From: a virus
IMG/VR virus record: IMGVR_UViG_3300045971_000438
Coordinates: 92,134-156,133 of that record
DNA: 64,000 nucleotides
Reading direction: 5' to 3' (one strand)
The position numbers were made by a program, and so were the translations under genes. Positions 34,015 to 43,900 of the stretch are shown in pieces (positions within the stretch are counted from its first letter, which is position 1; every line of letters starts with the position of its first letter). Under the pieces are notes generated by a model that worked only from the letters and a program-made list of their open reading frames with translations, was not told the DNA's origin and did not search any database.

Positions 34015-35181
34015 ATGTCCGATTCCTATTATGATAATGTGGTTTTGCAATTATTATGTACAGGTATTAATAATTCTACTACGTTTATAGATACTTCTAA
34101 ATTTAATAGATCTGTAACAAGAGTTGGTTCTACTATTATTTCAACAGTTAAATCTAAGGATTGGAATGGTTCTAGTGCTTATTTTGATGGTAATATAGGT
34201 TATTTACAATGTGATACATCTACTGATTTTAATTGGGGAGCAGGTGCTTTTACTATTGAGATGTGGGTACTTGCGACAGGGACAGGTATAGGTGGTACTC
34301 TATATAGTGATAGTCTTGAAGGCAATGTTGCAGCTAATAGAGCTAATAGAACCATTTTAATGTTTAGTAATGGGAGTTTTATGGCTGAAATAGGTAATGC
34401 TTGGGTTGGATGTACTGCTGTAAATCCATTTGTTTGGAACCATGTGGCAATATCAGGGACGGGTAATACTTATAGATTATTTGTTAATGGAGTTTATCAA
34501 ACTTATGGAGCTACAGGAGGTACTACTCTAGCCGCACAAGCAGGTCGTCCTGTAATAGGTATTTCCGGTGATCTTACTTCTGATAGATTTATAGGATATA
34601 TAGACGACATTCGTATCACTAAAGGTATATCTAGATACCCCACAACAGCAAACTTTATTCCTCCATATCCTTTTTTTGCTGATTCTGCAGGTCTACCAAC
34701 TTATGGAAAAAACATTCAGGGTCTTTATAGTAAATCTGCTTTTCAATGGTGTCTATTACCTACTTATGAGAAAATGATAGATATTCTTTTAGATAAGACT
34801 GCTTTTCAATGGTGTCTATTACCTCAGCAAGGTCATTATAATAATAATATTTTAATGTCTTCATTTTTACAATATTCTGGATTGCCTAAAAAAATAACAG
34901 TAATACCAGAATGTTATGATGCAAGACAATCTAATGCAATTTTTTGGTGGGGTGGTACTGGATCACTTTCAGGAACAGTTAGAATAGGCCCTACTGCTTG
35001 TAAACGTAAAATTAGATTGTATGAATCTGTTACTAATATTTTATGTCAAGAAGCATGGTCTGATACTGATGGTGGTTTTGCTTTTACAAATCTTAATAAA
35101 ACTTGTAAATTCACCGTTACGGGCACAGACTATAACAATGTTTACAACGACATTATTATAGGAAATTTAACTCCAATTTAA
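34015..35181 (+). CDS. Family B tail protein: LamG-like lectin fold + 21-residue repeats + regulatory-like domain (388 aa)
   Basis: Residues 1-225 form one LamG/concanavalin-like jellyroll (SSAYFDGNIGYLQCDTSTDF, FTIEMWV, IGYIDDIRITKGISRYP). Such domains often bind carbohydrate. Then 21-residue units follow (AFQWCLLP, AFQWCLLP, FLQYSGLP), two of them sharing a 26-base exact DNA repeat. The C-terminal 70 residues are a carboxypeptidase-regulatory-like sandwich ending in YNDIIIGNLTPI. The three-part plan is repeated, with more LamG units, at 36358. It is probably a sugar-binding tail component. Confidence 0.75.
   Translation: MSDSYYDNVVLQLLCTGINNSTTFIDTSKFNRSVTRVGSTIISTVKSKDWNGSSAYFDGNIGYLQCDTSTDFNWGAGAFTIEMWVLATGTGIGGTLYSDSLEGNVAANRANRTILMFSNGSFMAEIGNAWVGCTAVNPFVWNHVAISGTGNTYRLFVNGVYQTYGATGGTTLAAQAGRPVIGISGDLTSDRFIGYIDDIRITKGISRYPTTANFIPPYPFFADSAGLPTYGKNIQGLYSKSAFQWCLLPTYEKMIDILLDKTAFQWCLLPQQGHYNNNILMSSFLQYSGLPKKITVIPECYDARQSNAIFWWGGTGSLSGTVRIGPTACKRKIRLYESVTNILCQEAWSDTDGGFAFTNLNKTCKFTVTGTDYNNVYNDIIIGNLTPI
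34736..34824. repeat. 26-bp exact direct repeat, period 63 bp
   Basis: The 26 bases beginning CTGCTTTTCAATGGTGTCTA occur at 34736-34761 and again at 34799-34824, encoding the repeated AFQWCLLP segment. The 63-base period equals the 21-residue repeat also seen at 40516-40700. Confidence 0.85.
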
Positions 35182-35193
35182 AGGAAAACTATC

Positions 35194-36354
35194 ATGAGCG
35201 GAACTCAAGTTATTCTATTAAGATCAACAGATACAGATGCTCCACGATTGTCGGGGACTGCTGGAGATCTTGTCAATCTTTTTTATAAGTGTTTAGATTC
35301 AACACAAGGCTACAACATTTGTGCTTTAACTAGTATAACTAGAGTTGGTTCTGTAGCAACAGCCACGTTTGCAGGTCATGGTTATGCAGCAGATGGTCTT
35401 ACTAAAATACAGATAAGTGGTGCAACTCCAAGTGATTATAATGGACTTAAAACTATTTCAAATGTATCTGCAAATACCTTTGATTTTGCAGTAGCAGGAA
35501 CTCCTGTAGATGCAACTGTTCCAGGTTCTAGTTGTGTTGCTCCATTAGGATGGACACGTTCATTTACTGGAACTAATCTAGCTGCTTTTAGAAGTAATGA
35601 AGTTACTGGAACAAGACTATATCTTCGTATAGATGATACAGGGACGACTACCGCAAGGGTTCGTGGATGGGAATCTATGTCAGATATTAATACAGGAACA
35701 GGTTTATTTCCAACAGAAGCACAATTGTCTGGTGGGTTGTGGATTAATAAATCAGATCTTGCCAGTACAGCGGCAAGAACTTGGATTTTAGTAGGCGATG
35801 GTTTTGAATTTTACTTCTTCTATGCGACTAACATAACAACATATCCAAATGTTTACAGACAATTTCATTTTGGTGATCCAGCATCTGAAATGGCAAGTGA
35901 TCCTTATGGATGTTTGATATATGGAGACATTGCATCTGCTTTAGCTGCTCCAGAATTATCCCAAACAACCTTTCAAGTAGGTACTACAAGTGCGGCAGCA
36001 CAGGCAGGGCATTATTACGCTAGATCATATACTCAAACAGGTGCTTCTGTTGCAGGTGGTAAATTTGGAAATTACACTTTAGGTACTGCAAATATTGGAG
36101 TGGGTAATATCCTGTATCCATCACAAGCTAATAATGGATTGTACATATCACCTATTTTTACAGTAGATGTTTCTGTTATACGGGGACAATTAAAAGGCAT
36201 CTATCAACCTTGCCATACCAGACCATTAGGTAATCTCACGTTTCTTGCTGCTAATGTTTCTCCTATTTCACGAAGATTGTTATCTATAGCAACAGCTTAT
36301 TCTGGAGCTACTCCTGGTGAAACCCATATAGATATAGATGGCCCATGGAGATAA
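35194..36354 (+). CDS. Tail fibre/receptor-region protein, family A copy 3 (386 aa)
   Basis: A close paralogue of 32833-34011. It shares RSTDTDAPRLSGTAGD, RVGSVATATFAGHG, APLGWTRSFTGTNLAAF, LYLRIDDTG, WESMSDINTGTGLFPT, WILVGDGFEFYFF and the C-terminal HIDIDGPWR. AGGA Shine-Dalgarno. Differences cluster in the middle third and in the Thr/Ala-rich inserted domain, as expected for exposed surfaces. It precedes the six-LamG protein by three bases, repeating the A-then-B order. Confidence 0.72.
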   Translation: MSGTQVILLRSTDTDAPRLSGTAGDLVNLFYKCLDSTQGYNICALTSITRVGSVATATFAGHGYAADGLTKIQISGATPSDYNGLKTISNVSANTFDFAVAGTPVDATVPGSSCVAPLGWTRSFTGTNLAAFRSNEVTGTRLYLRIDDTGTTTARVRGWESMSDINTGTGLFPTEAQLSGGLWINKSDLASTAARTWILVGDGFEFYFFYATNITTYPNVYRQFHFGDPASEMASDPYGCLIYGDIASALAAPELSQTTFQVGTTSAAAQAGHYYARSYTQTGASVAGGKFGNYTLGTANIGVGNILYPSQANNGLYISPIFTVDVSVIRGQLKGIYQPCHTRPLGNLTFLAANVSPISRRLLSIATAYSGATPGETHIDIDGPWR

Positions 36355-36357
36355 TTT

Positions 36358-39300
36358 GTGGCAGATCCCTATATAAATAATGTAGTTCTGCTTCTTCATT
36401 GTGATGGAGTTAACGGCTCTGCTACATTTACAGATAGTTCTCCAAAAGGAAAAATTCCTAGTGTTTATGGATCTGCACAGATAAGTTCTACTAAGTATAA
36501 ATTTGGTGGAACTAGTGGATATTTTGAAGGCAGTGTCAGTGATCTTAGGTATGCCTCTAGTGCAGATTTTGACTTTGGATCTGGTGACTTTACAATAGAG
36601 TGTTGGATATACCCTATTAGTAATCCTTCAGTTAAATTATTTTGTGGAAAATTACCCAATTCTGGTAGAGGTCCTTTTTTCTTAGGATGTGATAATTCAA
36701 CTTTTTATTTTGGTTTTTCTACTAATACAGGTAATTGGGATATAGCTGATTACAAAACACTTGGATCTGTTACACAAAATACTTGGAGTCATGTTGCTGT
36801 ATCTAGACAAGGGTCTACATTTAGATCTTTTTTAAATGGAGTGGCTGGAGCAACAGCTACTTCTTCATCTGCCTTAGTGGTTGTTGCAAATCCTTTATCA
36901 ATAGGTAGTGGTGGTGAAGGTACAACTGGAAACTATTTTAATGGATACATTGATGATCTTCGTATCACTAAAGGAGTTGCTAGGTACACAGCAAACTTTA
37001 CTCCACCTACTTTTGCACTTGAAGATAACATACCTATATCTTCACAAGATCCATATTATGATAAAGTAGCTTTATTACTCCATTGTGAAGGTTCTAATAA
37101 TTCTACTACTTTTAAAGATAGCTCTCCAATACCAAAAGATATAGATGTAACTGGAACTTCTAAAATAAGTACAGCACAAGCTAAATTTGGTGGGTCAAGT
37201 GCTTATTTTGATGGAACAGTAAACTATTTATCTTCTTCTAATAGTTTTTTAAATTTAAGTTCTGGAGATTTTACAATAGAATGTTGGATGTATCCAACAT
37301 CTTTAGTAGCAGCATCTCAAGGAATTTTTTTTAATGGAACATTTGGCAGCAGTAGTAATAGTAGAATACAAATAGATTTAAAATCAGATGGGAGTCTTAG
37401 TTTTTTTGCAGCTAACTCTACACCTACTACATCATGGTCTTTAACTTCTGCTATATCTTTAATAAATATAAATACTTGGTATCATATTGCTGCTGTTAGA
37501 CTAGGAAGCTCTGTTACTCTTTATATTGATGGAATTTCTGTAGCAACTTCTTCTATTAGTAACGAACCTGGTGCAGGTAGTGTTTATTATATTGGATATG
37601 CAAGAAATTCATCATTAGATAGATATTTTACTGGATACATAGATGAACTTCGTGTTACAAAAGGATTAGCTAGGTACTTAACAAATTTTACTCCAACAGT
37701 ATATCCATTTCAGGATATACTACCATTACCAACTTCTACAGACCATTATCATTCTTTTGTAAGCCTATTATTGCACTGTGAAGGTACTCATGGTTCTACT
37801 ACTTTTATAGATAATGGATCTGCTCCAAAGACTGTAACAGCAAATGGGAATGCATCTATAAGTTCAACTCAATCTAAAATAGGATCAACCAGTGCTTATT
37901 TTGATGGAACTGGTGATTATTTAACTATTCCTATTAGTAGTGATTTTAATTTTGGTACAGGTGATTTTACAGTTGAGGCATGGGTCTATGTATCTTCCTT
38001 AAATGAATATTCACATATTATCCAATTTGGTGAATCTTCTACTAAAAGATGGAATATCTATCATAGCAAAACAGGTCAAACATTTCGTTTGTATTATAAC
38101 GATTCAGGTGTCTGGGGTGATGTAGCGGTAACTGGAACTGTTAGTTTTAATACCTGGTATTATGTAGCAGTGGTGAAGAACGGAACAACAGTTAATTTTT
38201 ATCTAAATGGGTCTAACACATATTCATCCACCACGTTAGGCTTACCAATCGGTAATTTAATGGTAGGTATAGGTGAAGAAAATTTTAGTCTAGACTCAAC
38301 TTGCTATTTTAAAGGATATATAGATGAAATAAGAATAACAAAAGGACTAGCAAGATATACTATAAATTTTAATTCAACTTCAGTACCTTTTTCTGACAAT
38401 CCAAGAATTATTTCTTTAGGAAATGATGCTTATTCATCTTCTGTAAGTCTGTTATTACATTTTGAAGGGTCTAATGGTTCTACTACATTTACAGATAATT
38501 CTCCAAATCCAAAAACTGTAACAGCTGCAGGTAATGCTAAGATAAGCACAGCACAATCTAAGTTTGGTGGAACAAGTGCCTTATTTGATGGAAGTGGAGA
38601 TTATCTAACCATACCTGCTAGTTCTTCTACAGATTTAAGAAGTAGTGCCTTTACTATTGAGTTTTGGGCATACCGTCCCAGTACAGGTGGAACTAATCCT
38701 GGTGACGGAGGATGTGTTGTATTAAATCGTAGATATGGAGGTGGATCTGCGACTGATGTTCAATGGGGAGCTGGAGTTAGTTTAACAGCATCTACTTTCT
38801 GGTTCTCAACTTCAAATGGGGCAGGTAATCAAAGTATTTCAACGGTCTCAACTAGCTCAAAAGATGTATGGCATCATTACGCAGTAACTTTAACAGATGC
38901 AGGATATATACGATTATTTGTTGATGGTGTATTATCTGCAAGTAATCCATCTTATGGAATGCTAAATGTTATTGCGCCTGTAGATAACAATAATGTTTAC
39001 GTTGGATATGGAGGATTTAATACACAATATTTTAATGGATACATAGATAAACTTCGTATTACTAAAGGTGTGGCTAGGTATATCAATGATTTTACTCCTA
39101 CCATAACAGATTATCTTCCAACAGATTCTTTAGATCCTTATATAAATTCTGTAAGTCTTCTATGTACATTTGATAATGAAGATACTGCTGTTTTTTCGGA
39201 TTATTCTCCTGCACGTAGAACTGTTTCTCCGTCTGCTGCTGGTTTTAACACTACATCTACTTTTAAATATAGAGGTGGAAGTTGTTTAATAAATAATGCT

Positions 39301-40935
39301 ACAAATGATTATATCTATGCTGGATCATTTCCTATAGCAGATAATAGTTTTACAATAGAAGGTTGGTTTAATGTAAGATCTTGGGGAACGTATGGAAGAC
39401 AATTATTTTTTCATGGTTCAGCTTTTACACCTTCTATGTCCCTTCAGGCTCAAATAAGTTCAGCTGGAGCTATAACAATAGCTGCTCCTAGTGTGTCTGG
39501 AGCTGTTTTAACCTTATCTGCTGGAATTATTCCTGGAAAGTGGTATCACATAGCCTTTGTTAGAAATGGTTCTACAATTAGTACATTTGTTAATGGAGTG
39601 AAGTTAGGATCTACAGTAATTTCTGGAGTTATATCTACTTCTGCAAATAATTTTTATATAGGTAGAGGATCAGATTGGGGTACTAACAATATTTGTTCTT
39701 TTGATGGATATATAAATGATTTTAGAGTAACTGTTGGTATATCTAGATATACTGCAAACTTTAATCCTCCTGGCTCACTTAGAGATACTTTTAATCTTTT
39801 ACAAGATCCATATTATTCAAATAATACGTTAGAATTATTTTTTGATGGATCTACTACTGAGACTAAATTAAAAGATGCCTCAAGTCTGGGTAAGCATGTA
39901 GCTTTATACGGTAATGCATCTATATCTAATACTATTTATAAATACAGCAAAAGCAGCGTCTATCTTGATGGAGTTAACAGTTCTGTACAAATAGAAAAAT
40001 CTTCAAACTATGGAATTTCTTCAGGTGATTTTACTATAGAAGGCTGGTTTTATATTATTCCTAATGGGTCTGGATTAAACCATCTTTTGCAGGTTAATTA
40101 TGGATCATTATCTAGTAGATGGAATGTATTTTATAATACCACGGATAGTACGTTAAATCTTTGGATGAATGGAAATTTAGTATCATGTGTAATTTCTGCA
40201 TCAGTTTGGAATCATGTAGCTGTAGTCAGACTTGGATCAGTTACAACTTTATTTATTAATGGTGGTTCTATGGGAACTACTTCTGTAACACTTCCATCTG
40301 GTGTTCCATCAATAACTTTAGGTACTCAATTTTATTCTCCTCTTGCTCCTGATTATTTTAAAGGTTATATAGATGAATTTAGAATAACAAGCATGGCAAG
40401 ATATACTTCAAGTTTTTCTCCACCAATAAATTATTTCTTAATTAATCGTATTTTAGAAATTGTAAGAATTTTAGGTGTATCTTCATTTGGAACATTTCTT
40501 CAATGGTCTGGTTTACCACCTAAAATGATAAATCTTCCAGTAGAGATTGGAAGAGGCTACTATGAGTGGATTATAAAACCACCTAAAATGGTAAATCTTC
40601 CAGTAGAATTTGGAATAGGGTATCTCAGTTGGAACACCCTTCCACCTAAAATGATAACATTGCCAATAGAATTTGGACATGAACAAAAAATAGTTACCTG
40701 GTGGTCTGGTAATAGCACTATCTTTGGAGTGATTACAATTAATTCTATACCAGCTAAACGTAGAGTTAGATTATTTGATTCTATTACCGGAATATGTCTT
40801 AAAGAAATAATTTCAAATTCTGAGGGTGAATTTGTTTTTCTTAATTTAAGGAAAGATTTAACGTATACTATCAGTACCACAGATAGGGGAGAAAATTACA
40901 ATGATGTTCTTACTGCAAATGTTTTTCCTGTCTAA
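36358..40935 (+). CDS. Giant family B tail protein with six LamG-like lectin domains (1525 aa)
   Basis: GTG start with a GGAG Shine-Dalgarno. Six tandem units of 210-235 residues each open with a DPYYxxVxLLLHCEG-type strand, continue with FGGTSAYFDG and GDFTIExW, and close with GYIDDLRITKGVARYTANF. Units 1-4 are very alike; 5 and 6 have drifted. Three 21-residue units (PPKMINLPVEIG and variants) and a carboxypeptidase-regulatory-like domain ending in YNDVLTANVFPV follow. LamG jellyrolls commonly bind glycans, so this is a strong candidate for multivalent attachment to the host surface. No signal peptide or membrane segment is visible. Confidence 0.8.
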   Translation: MADPYINNVVLLLHCDGVNGSATFTDSSPKGKIPSVYGSAQISSTKYKFGGTSGYFEGSVSDLRYASSADFDFGSGDFTIECWIYPISNPSVKLFCGKLPNSGRGPFFLGCDNSTFYFGFSTNTGNWDIADYKTLGSVTQNTWSHVAVSRQGSTFRSFLNGVAGATATSSSALVVVANPLSIGSGGEGTTGNYFNGYIDDLRITKGVARYTANFTPPTFALEDNIPISSQDPYYDKVALLLHCEGSNNSTTFKDSSPIPKDIDVTGTSKISTAQAKFGGSSAYFDGTVNYLSSSNSFLNLSSGDFTIECWMYPTSLVAASQGIFFNGTFGSSSNSRIQIDLKSDGSLSFFAANSTPTTSWSLTSAISLININTWYHIAAVRLGSSVTLYIDGISVATSSISNEPGAGSVYYIGYARNSSLDRYFTGYIDELRVTKGLARYLTNFTPTVYPFQDILPLPTSTDHYHSFVSLLLHCEGTHGSTTFIDNGSAPKTVTANGNASISSTQSKIGSTSAYFDGTGDYLTIPISSDFNFGTGDFTVEAWVYVSSLNEYSHIIQFGESSTKRWNIYHSKTGQTFRLYYNDSGVWGDVAVTGTVSFNTWYYVAVVKNGTTVNFYLNGSNTYSSTTLGLPIGNLMVGIGEENFSLDSTCYFKGYIDEIRITKGLARYTINFNSTSVPFSDNPRIISLGNDAYSSSVSLLLHFEGSNGSTTFTDNSPNPKTVTAAGNAKISTAQSKFGGTSALFDGSGDYLTIPASSSTDLRSSAFTIEFWAYRPSTGGTNPGDGGCVVLNRRYGGGSATDVQWGAGVSLTASTFWFSTSNGAGNQSISTVSTSSKDVWHHYAVTLTDAGYIRLFVDGVLSASNPSYGMLNVIAPVDNNNVYVGYGGFNTQYFNGYIDKLRITKGVARYINDFTPTITDYLPTDSLDPYINSVSLLCTFDNEDTAVFSDYSPARRTVSPSAAGFNTTSTFKYRGGSCLINNATNDYIYAGSFPIADNSFTIEGWFNVRSWGTYGRQLFFHGSAFTPSMSLQAQISSAGAITIAAPSVSGAVLTLSAGIIPGKWYHIAFVRNGSTISTFVNGVKLGSTVISGVISTSANNFYIGRGSDWGTNNICSFDGYINDFRVTVGISRYTANFNPPGSLRDTFNLLQDPYYSNNTLELFFDGSTTETKLKDASSLGKHVALYGNASISNTIYKYSKSSVYLDGVNSSVQIEKSSNYGISSGDFTIEGWFYIIPNGSGLNHLLQVNYGSLSSRWNVFYNTTDSTLNLWMNGNLVSCVISASVWNHVAVVRLGSVTTLFINGGSMGTTSVTLPSGVPSITLGTQFYSPLAPDYFKGYIDEFRITSMARYTSSFSPPINYFLINRILEIVRILGVSSFGTFLQWSGLPPKMINLPVEIGRGYYEWIIKPPKMVNLPVEFGIGYLSWNTLPPKMITLPIEFGHEQKIVTWWSGNSTIFGVITINSIPAKRRVRLFDSITGICLKEIISNSEGEFVFLNLRKDLTYTISTTDRGENYNDVLTANVFPV
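40516..40704. repeat. Three tandem 63-bp repeats
   Basis: CCACCTAAAATG recurs at 40516, 40579 and 40642, exactly 63 bases apart, encoding three 21-residue units PPKM(I/V)NLPVE(I/F)G. They link the last LamG unit to the C-terminal domain. Confidence 0.8.
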
Positions 40936-40968
40936 AAATTAAATTAATCAAATTGGGATGATCTGATT

Positions 40969-43900
40969 GTGTCTAATTACGTCCCTACTCCAAGTACAAA
41001 TATCAATTTAGTTTTCTTAGAAGAACTATTACCTCCTTTAGGTAATGATGTAGATCTAGAATTATCTAGAGTAGTTCTTTATGGAGAATTAATTTGTACT
41101 ACAGATGATATATTATTAGATTTAGTTCTTTATCATTATATTTGGGAAAAAACTCTTAATCTTGTTGTAACAACAGATGACATTGTTACAGATGTTCATA
41201 TCGCTCCTAACGAAGGTTTGTGGTATCTAGTACCACAACAGCCTATAGTTTTTGCATTTATTGATGATACGTATACCATACCTGGAGCAGCAAATGTTCC
41301 ATTCACGTTTACACCTTTAACAGTTCAATTCAAGTTTCTCAAATTTACTGTAACAGCAGATAATGTCAGTATAGATTTAGAATTATTTACTCAAGATATT
41401 CGTGATAGATTTATCACATATACATTACCTACAGTTGGACTCTTCACTGCTTTTTTTGCCAGACCTGCTTTTTTCACTTGGATAAGTTCTTTAGCAACTA
41501 TTTTACCACTCTTTGCTTGTAAATATATTCCACCAAGAACCGCCAATATCTTTAGTACCTTAGCAAATGGTTCTTGTTCTATATCAGGAATAGTGCCTAT
41601 ACCTGTAACAGGTACTTTAGCTGCAACGTTGGGTTATACTTCTTGTTCAGTTTTAGGAATAGTTCCTATCCGGATTTATATAATTTTTTCTACAACTCTA
41701 GATAATATTACTCCTACTTTTTCATTATTAAGGTGGGATAGTGTTCAAGGATCATTTGATTGTAATACCGGAAGTTGTTCTGTAATATTTAATCTTTATA
41801 AAGCTCCAGTAGGTAATTGGCTTTCAACTACTGAAAATAATACAGATTTATTTACAGCCGTTCATTTAGTTGGAAGACTAAACTCAATCTTAGCAGTAAA
41901 TACTTCTATATTTAGAACTGTTCATATTGTAGGAATATTAGATTCTAATACGAATTGTGTTTTCTATTTAACTGGAATTATTCCAATAAGAATATATTTA
42001 ACTTTAGATTTTACAACTGGAACAGTAATATGGGTTCCATTAAAAGAAATGATAGCGGAGTTTTCAATAGATTATTATCTGGATGCATCTGATTCTATTG
42101 AGCATATTCAAGATATTTCGTATTTTGGAGACGCTAGAAATTTATTCAATAATGTCCATATCTTAACTTATATTAATGATGCTCCAAATGATCTTCCAAT
42201 AATACAAAATTTGAATTATTTATCTAATCTAACAAGTTCAGAAATAATTGTTAATGAAGAATATGCTCTTGAAGGTTTGGCAGATGAACATAATTATATT
42301 CTTCAACAATATTCTGTAAATCTTAAAGAATCAGTTATTTTTGAGGTTTTAGAATATTTAGTTGAGGTATCTTTAAATAAATCTAATGTAATAACTAATT
42401 CATATTCTAATATTTTAGTTTCTACTGAATATATCAATGAAATATCTAGTAGTATTATTGTAGAAGAACAAACGGATGAAGCTCATTTTTATTGGGATTT
42501 AGATACGATAAATCTTTATCAGGATTCTTATAGTGTTAATTACGAATTACAGTCCCCTACCGCAGCTATTATTAATATTGTTCCAGATACACCTGTTACT
42601 ATTATAAGATTTTTAGTTAGTCTAGGTGCGGTTATTCAAGGTTTTACAAGTTCTATTAATGTTGAAATATTTCTTCATATTATGGAACCAAAAACTATTG
42701 ATCTAAGTTTTATTACTGATGATTCTTTGTTTGATAGTAGAGGATATTCTGTATTAAAAATAATTATAGATGCACATACCCATAATGATTATAGTCTATT
42801 TAGTATAGTCACTTTTTATGGACGCTTATCCATAACTACAGCATCGGTAATCAGTGTTATTAGAGGTGGTATTCCAACTTTAATTTCTATGAATTTAATT
42901 ACTAATAAAGATGTTTCACTAACAACTGGACATTTTTTACTGACAGCCGCATCAAATTATCTAGTTTATATAAATATAGATACAGGATCTGTTCAAGCCA
43001 ATATTTTTGGTGTAGGTGCTAATTTAGGAAGTTTATTTGTATCAGGTAATCCAAATGAGGTTTATAATTTAACTGATCCAATCACTCATAAAATATTAAG
43101 ATACTGGTATGCATTAGGTGTCATTTTTAATGGCATGATAATAAATCCGTATGCATTAAGAGCTGAGATAATAACTCCAATGGTGGTTTGTAGATTTGTT
43201 GCTCTTATTCCAGAACCAAGACAATTAACACTAGCATTAAATCTTAGCCCTGTTATTTTTAGAGGTCGAGGTTATATACGTGTTACTTTAATTTTTAATG
43301 TAATTCTTAATAACATTAATGGCGTTTTTACGTTAGGTTATACTAATACAAAATTGCAAATGGATTTGTTTACTGCTATTTCAAGATCAACATTATCTTT
43401 AACAACACCTATTAGAATTTATGTAGATTTTAGAGCAAACACAGGTGATATACATTCTGACATTTTTATTCGCTTGAGCAGTTTAGGTAAATTACAAAGT
43501 GACACTCTTGATTCTACAAGTCGAATATGGGGTGTGCAAATGGTAGGTACGTTTGATGTTGTATCTAGAAATGTTATACCTATTTTAGAATTAAGAATAC
43601 CTTTTGGCATTACACTTGCAGGAGATACAGGTTGTCCTCTAGGTAATATAGATTTAAAAGTTCCTATTCAAATAAACATAAGATTTGACTGTGCGTTTGA
43701 TAACGCTTTAGGAGGTTTTAAATTAAGGAATCCTATTGTAGGTTCATTAGAAACTACAACAGCTTTTATGTTTCCAAAGATATTAATCTCGTCAATAATA
43801 GGAAGATTAAGCACTGTCACTAATAATTATCTTTATATAAATTTTTATCTTAAACATAGAGATTTACAAACATTAGAATTAGATTTAGAACTTGAAGATT

